In this document: positions 59,450 to 64,000 of the stretch, piece after piece
Layout of the letters: each line of letters opens with the position of its first letter
Numbering within the stretch: position 1 is the first letter of the stretch
Assembly (NCBI GenBank): GCA_949316495.1
Contig: OX439009.1
Location: forward strand, 9,666,701-9,730,700
Reading direction: 5' to 3'
Length of the DNA stretch: 64,000 bases
DNA from: Amphiduros pacificus
Lineage: Eukaryota; Annelida; Polychaeta; Phyllodocida; Hesionidae
Made by a program: the position numbers and the translations under genes
The notes under the pieces: generated by a model
The model's input: only the letters and a program-made list of their open reading frames with translations
The model's database searches: none
Told to the model about the DNA's origin: nothing

Positions 59450-59950
59450 GGCAGCTAGACGTGACCCTAAACTTAAAAAGATCAGTCTGTATATTGACAA
59501 ACTCTCACTCAATGGCCATCTGTACACTACAGACCTTGAACAACTCCTAGATTGATTAAAGGCTGCACAAATAGCTACTAGAACTGTTAATAACATAATT
59601 CTCAGCAATTTCCACCCAGCCAATTTCAAAGTAGACAACATGGTTTACAATTACTCAGAGCAATACTAGCAGGCCAAGAAAGCTGAGTACTATGATGATG
59701 ACGACTCACTGAGCAGGATCATGGCAACAGACTTATCCAAAGGTAGATTATAAAATTGGTAAAGCAGTGAAGGGCTACAAGGAGAACAGGGATAAGTGGT
59801 ACTCTGGTCCAGCATTAAGAGCAATGGAGAAAGGTATCCATGAGAAGCTCACTAAAAACATACTTCTCTTAGAGGCTCAGAATTAATGGTGGCATAAAGG
59901 CACATCAACTGCTAAGGTGCCTAAAAATGGTAAAAAACATAAATATTTTG
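59450..59950 (+). pseudogene. Decayed coding relic, probably mobile-element derived
   Basis: One plus-strand frame reads RRDPKLKKISLYIDKLSLNG and HLYTTDLEQLLD before a stop, with charged, helical-looking segments further on. The style is that of retroelement proteins, but I could not assign a family. Confidence 0.3.
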
Positions 59951-60129
59951 ACTAATATATGATTTTAAAATCAATATGATATGTAAATAATCTTAACAAC
60001 ACAAAATCTCAACAAAATCCTTTCAATACATGAGAGATAATAAATTTGTATATTAAATAAATTCAGTTTAAAAACGTTGCTATCACAGATGTATCTACAG
60101 TATCAAACAACATTGGTAAATCTTGCACC

Positions 60130-61850
60130 TTAAAATATTGAGTCCTAATATTATCAACATTGATACACTCAATTAAAACATCTTTAATAGTTAAAGCCCT
60201 TTGGCATCAAACAAACTGAGGCTGATCTTGGCCTTTGAGAAGATGGCAGTGTGTCAAACGACTATGGCCATTTCTTAAATAACTTAAAACAGACTCTACT
60301 CTTCGGTTAATTCTACAAGCCCGTTCCAGCCCGTTCCAGCACAACTGCCATTTAGAACATAAAAAAAAACAGTAATATATTTCTTTAACTCTGTGTAAGG
60401 AATAAGCATATTTATTGGGCGTTTGTCCAATGCTGCTTGGCTTGACCAAGGCAGCTTGGTCAGCAGCCTCATTTCCATGGATTCCAATGTGACTGGGGAT
60501 CAAATAAAAACAAATTTCTTTACATTCTTCAGTACAGGGTCTATGATACCATTCGAGAATTTTGTGAATAAAGGGATTTTTCCAATCCTTTGCTTTCAAT
60601 GCTTGTAAACAAGACAAAGAATCAGAAAAAAAAATAAAATGTCCGATGTGGAGAAGTCTCCACATGATCAAAAGCAAGGTACAAAGCATGTAGTTCGGCA
60701 GAAAAAATCGACGATTTATTTGGCAGACGTTCAGAATAAATATGATTGCTCTTAACAGCAGCTGCAGCAGCCTTCTCATCGTCAAATGATCCATCAGTGT
60801 ATATCCACTGATATCCAGTGAAAATATATTTAATTTCTTTACATCTATTTATATAAAGGGATGGATTTTTTTAGCATTTCTTTAATTCTGACATGACTAC
60901 ATTAATATTTAAAGTTGCATAGGTCCATGGAGGTGTTTCTGGATATTGAAATTTAGCTATTTGATTTGGAAATATATTTAAACGTTGTAAAGATTCTTTA
61001 ATGTGAATGCCACAAGTTGGTATTGTATTAGGTTTATTTTCAAAAAGGTCAACATAATTTGGATAAAATATGGTATCATACATCCATAATCAAATTTGGA
61101 ACATACTAGCACTCTACATAATTGTAATAAAATACTACAGTCCCCTCCCCAATGAGTATGGGCAAGAACCTGTCATAAATCTTATGCATTCTGGCATTTC
61201 TTTTTAATGTATTTAATGATAATTTCCTGTCACATACAAGTCGAAGAAACTTGGTGTCTTCAACAACAGGCATCCAAGTTTGGCCTAAATAAAGATCAGG
61301 ATCCGGGTGAACCTTTCAATTTGCAAAGTGCATACACAGTTTTCTTCAAAAAAACTTAAATCTGTTATTATCAGCCCAATCTTGTATTCTATTAAGATGT
61401 TGTTGGAGCTGTCTTTTTATAGTATGCATGCTTGTGGACCTGTAACATAAATTAAAATCACCAACAAATAATGAACAATCTGTTCCAGGTATTACACAAT
61501 TTGCTATGCTGTTAATTATTTAAATAAATAGGGTTACAGATAACATATTACCCCGTGGAACACTCAATAAAATGTATTAGAAAGTGATGAACCAAATGGG
61601 ACCCTGACAAGAAAAAAAAAATGAAAAGGGGTAAAATGCCCCTTAATCCCATATCATATAAATCGCTCATTATCCCTGCAGTTTCTAAAAACCAAACTAA
61701 ATGCTCGTTAATCATTCGTTCCATTGCTTTACAGATACAACTGGTTAAAGCAATGGGATGATAATTATTTGAGTCTGACTTGTCTTTGCCAGGCTCAGGA
61801 ATGGGAATAATAGTTGTTATTTGACAACAATTTATATAGTCTTATTAAAA
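60130..61850 (-). mobile_element. Decayed LINE with RNase H (I/Jockey-like)
   Basis: On the minus strand reverse-transcriptase blocks come first (near 61.8-61.65 kb: IPIPEPGKDKSDSNNYHPIA, then LTSCICKAMERMINEHL). An RNase H domain follows (near 60.64-60.4 kb: FSDSLSCLQALK, YLIPSHIGIHGNEAADQAA). The reading frame is interrupted several times. Endonuclease and ORF1 were not seen. RNase H after RT points to the I group and relatives. Confidence 0.75.
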
Positions 61851-61965
61851 ATACTTATTCTTATTGAAATTACAGCAAAAGTTGCTTATGTTTAACAGTT
61901 ACTTTGTAGAGTGTGCTATTCACTATCACTTGAAAACTAACGGCAAAAGTAAGCTCCATTTACAT

Positions 61966-61974
61966 ATATATATA

Positions 61975-62037
<63 letters not shown>
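61966..62037. repeat. (TA)n microsatellite
   Basis: TA tract on one side of the (TA)n-flanked element, copy 2. Confidence 0.95.
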
Positions 62038-62041
<4 letters not shown>

Positions 62042-62458
62042 GAAGCTAGTACAGATATGAGGTACCGGAAGTATCTTTGTCAGACCTCATTATGGGATAC
62101 CATCTCATACCTTAATGTGAGTAACAGGAGAGTGCCATCTGGTGTTAATAATGAACTTATTTTACATACCCCACAAATCTAACGTTCATATCAATGGCGC
62201 TAATGCCATTATCCACCACCAGGGCACTTATTACTAACTGTGACACTAGATGGCAGTGATTGATATAGTTATGGCCTGGTTGTATAAATATGCTTCTCAG
62301 ACATGTTTGTTCAAAAAGGCCTTGTACAGGTTACTTATGTAACTGTGACTAAGCAGCTGCACTATGAAGAGTGGGGTATTTTATATGCCTCACAGTACGT
62401 CAATGCCCCACAAGACAGGTCTGAGATTGGTAAAAACCCCATATCTGATACAATCTCT

Positions 62459-62460
<2 letters not shown>
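62038..62460 (-). mobile_element. (TA)n-flanked non-autonomous element, copy 2
   Basis: Complement of the 14740-15199 element, collinear along its whole length but without the 32-bp hairpin. It lies between two TA tracts as copy 1 does. Confidence 0.75.

Positions 62461-62513
<53 letters not shown>
62461..62513. repeat. (TA)n microsatellite
   Basis: TA tract on the other side of the (TA)n-flanked element, copy 2. Confidence 0.95.
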
Positions 62514-62517
<4 letters not shown>

Positions 62518-64000
62518 CTTGGCAATTCCCATGGTATGTTCTGCTCTATATGTATGACGTTCAGAAAATATGATCTTGTAGAATAGAAACATTCTAAGAC
62601 AAACACTCCACATGTCTAACCCTTACCACAGAGAATATTCATATATTATAAATATTTATCTCATGATGTATATCATCTGAAGTGACATGAATTTATTTGA
62701 TAAATTGTTAAATATGGTATACCAGTAAAATGTTTTGAATTCAATTAACCAAGCCTGAAAGTGATGATTTAAGGGGTGATCAGTTCTGTGCGACCCTTAT
62801 AAAAAGATGATAATGAAGATGGATTGGGTCAGATATTACAGGGATTGCAAGGTAGTTTAAAAGTTCATTTGTGTGGCCATGGTTACAAAAGAAAATATAT
62901 GTTTTAAAAACTTATATTCAAAAAATATATTTACCTGCCTTTTGATAAAATAAATGTGTAATGTACATAACTTAATGTACAGAAGTTATTATATTTCATT
63001 TATATCTCTTTTAAGTAGGAAATGATCAACAATGCTGAAAGTCATCTGCAATTTTTTAAACATAATTGTTACACAATAATCTAAATATTATAGCAAATAT
63101 ATGTGAACTCTGAACCTTTGAAGCTTGTTAATTTTGCTGTTGTTATTGTTTTTCCAATTCTATTTTTCTTATTCTATCCTACAAATTGTCTTTATTTGGC
63201 AATGATGGCAGCATCCTATTTTCTCTGTATTGTTTATATTCTGACTATTTGTAGACAACAAATGACCTTACCGATATGTTGAAAGGCCTGAGCCAGAGGT
63301 TATAATGGGAACATATAAAATATGCCAGAACATATACAATATGTCAGAACACTATTGGCAGTGAGTTTATCTCATAAAATCTGGTAAATATGACCCTCTA
63401 GGACTGCAGGTACCTTCTTTACGATGATTCCATCCAGTCTATATGAGTACATTTTACACTAAACCACTTAATCCATCACAATCCTTAGCTGTATCACAGT
63501 TATGTACCTAGATCTTATGTGTTAAAAAGACATTACATAGTCATTAAATGAATAATTTGTAATGATACTAAAAGGATGACGTCACAATAAGACCTACAAG
63601 AGCACCATAACTCGCTTTGATAAAACCACACCCTTAACCGGGTAAGGTATGTTGCCCTGATGTTCTCAATCCTATTCATCTTAAAAAGAATTATGCGTGT
63701 TGATTACTAACATAGTTTTAATTAAAAAGTGTGTTCCATGACTTATATACCATTTCTATATTGTATCCCATGCCTCCTTCCATGACTATTTCATAGTTTC
63801 TTGGTAATCATATGACAGAAACCTAAATCACATATTAGATATATCATGCAATATTACCATTTCTATATTATATCCCATGACCCCATACTTGACCATTTCA
63901 GTTTCTTGACAACAACTATATATTAGGTGCATATATGAGATAGACAAGTGCTAAAGAGATGGAGGAGGAATAATTATAATGCAAGCAAGTTCTAACATTG
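62514..64000. other. Intergenic, AT-rich
   Basis: No gene recognised. A short diverged direct repeat (ACCATTTCTATATT-TATCCCATG blocks near 63750 and 63858) is the only structure seen. Confidence 0.4.

Overview
The window is eukaryotic and most likely from a lophotrochozoan, probably a bivalve or other mollusc. I infer this from the AT-rich, intron-rich sequence, a membrane-anchored laccase-type multicopper oxidase, a SUEL-lectin/PAN gene, a Tx1-like LINE, tRNA-derived SINEs, and abundant (TA)n tracts and minisatellites. No single marker gene fixes the species.

Layout. 1-3.8 kb: a Ty3/gypsy-type LTR element fossil on the minus strand, cut by the window edge. 4.6-7.2 kb: old repeat debris, including a LINE endonuclease relic. 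7.3-9.9 kb: plus-strand exons of a ZNF862-like, hAT-transposase-derived zinc-finger gene that lacks its catalytic exon and C-terminus. 11.1-12.25 kb: a plus-strand class II aldolase/adducin-family gene with one coding exon. 12.4-20.9 kb: repeats, including a SINE, two TIR elements, a (TA)n-flanked element and a foldback. These lie partly inside a minus-strand lectin gene whose exons are at 28.6, 21.2 and 15.4 kb. A large Tx1-like LINE (21.34-27.6 kb) sits in the first intron of that lectin gene.

33.4-52.06 kb: a laccase gene on the minus strand that I could assemble into 13 exons with continuous phase, giving about 740 residues. It has a signal peptide, three cupredoxin domains with all copper ligands and a C-terminal membrane helix. 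52.2-64 kb: promoter-proximal sequence, tandem arrays, a decayed RNase H-bearing LINE (60.1-61.85 kb) and a second copy of the (TA)n-flanked element.

Most notable points. (1) The LINE ORF1 protein carries a C-terminal NADAR (YbiA-like) N-glycosidase domain. (2) A 54-bp minisatellite has grown out of the 3' end of laccase exon 10 together with its splice donor, giving about 13 serial in-frame donor-like sites. (3) The 5' half of the laccase gene is bracketed by two inverted, collinear composite blocks. Each holds a degenerate array rich in the palindrome AGGTCA-N-TGACCT plus a 190-bp satellite. (4) A (TA)n-flanked element occurs twice, and one copy carries a 32-bp perfect hairpin insertion with a 7-bp target duplication.

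Exon boundaries were set by hand from splice consensus and reading phase. Repeat boundaries are approximate unless inverted repeats or target duplications are named.
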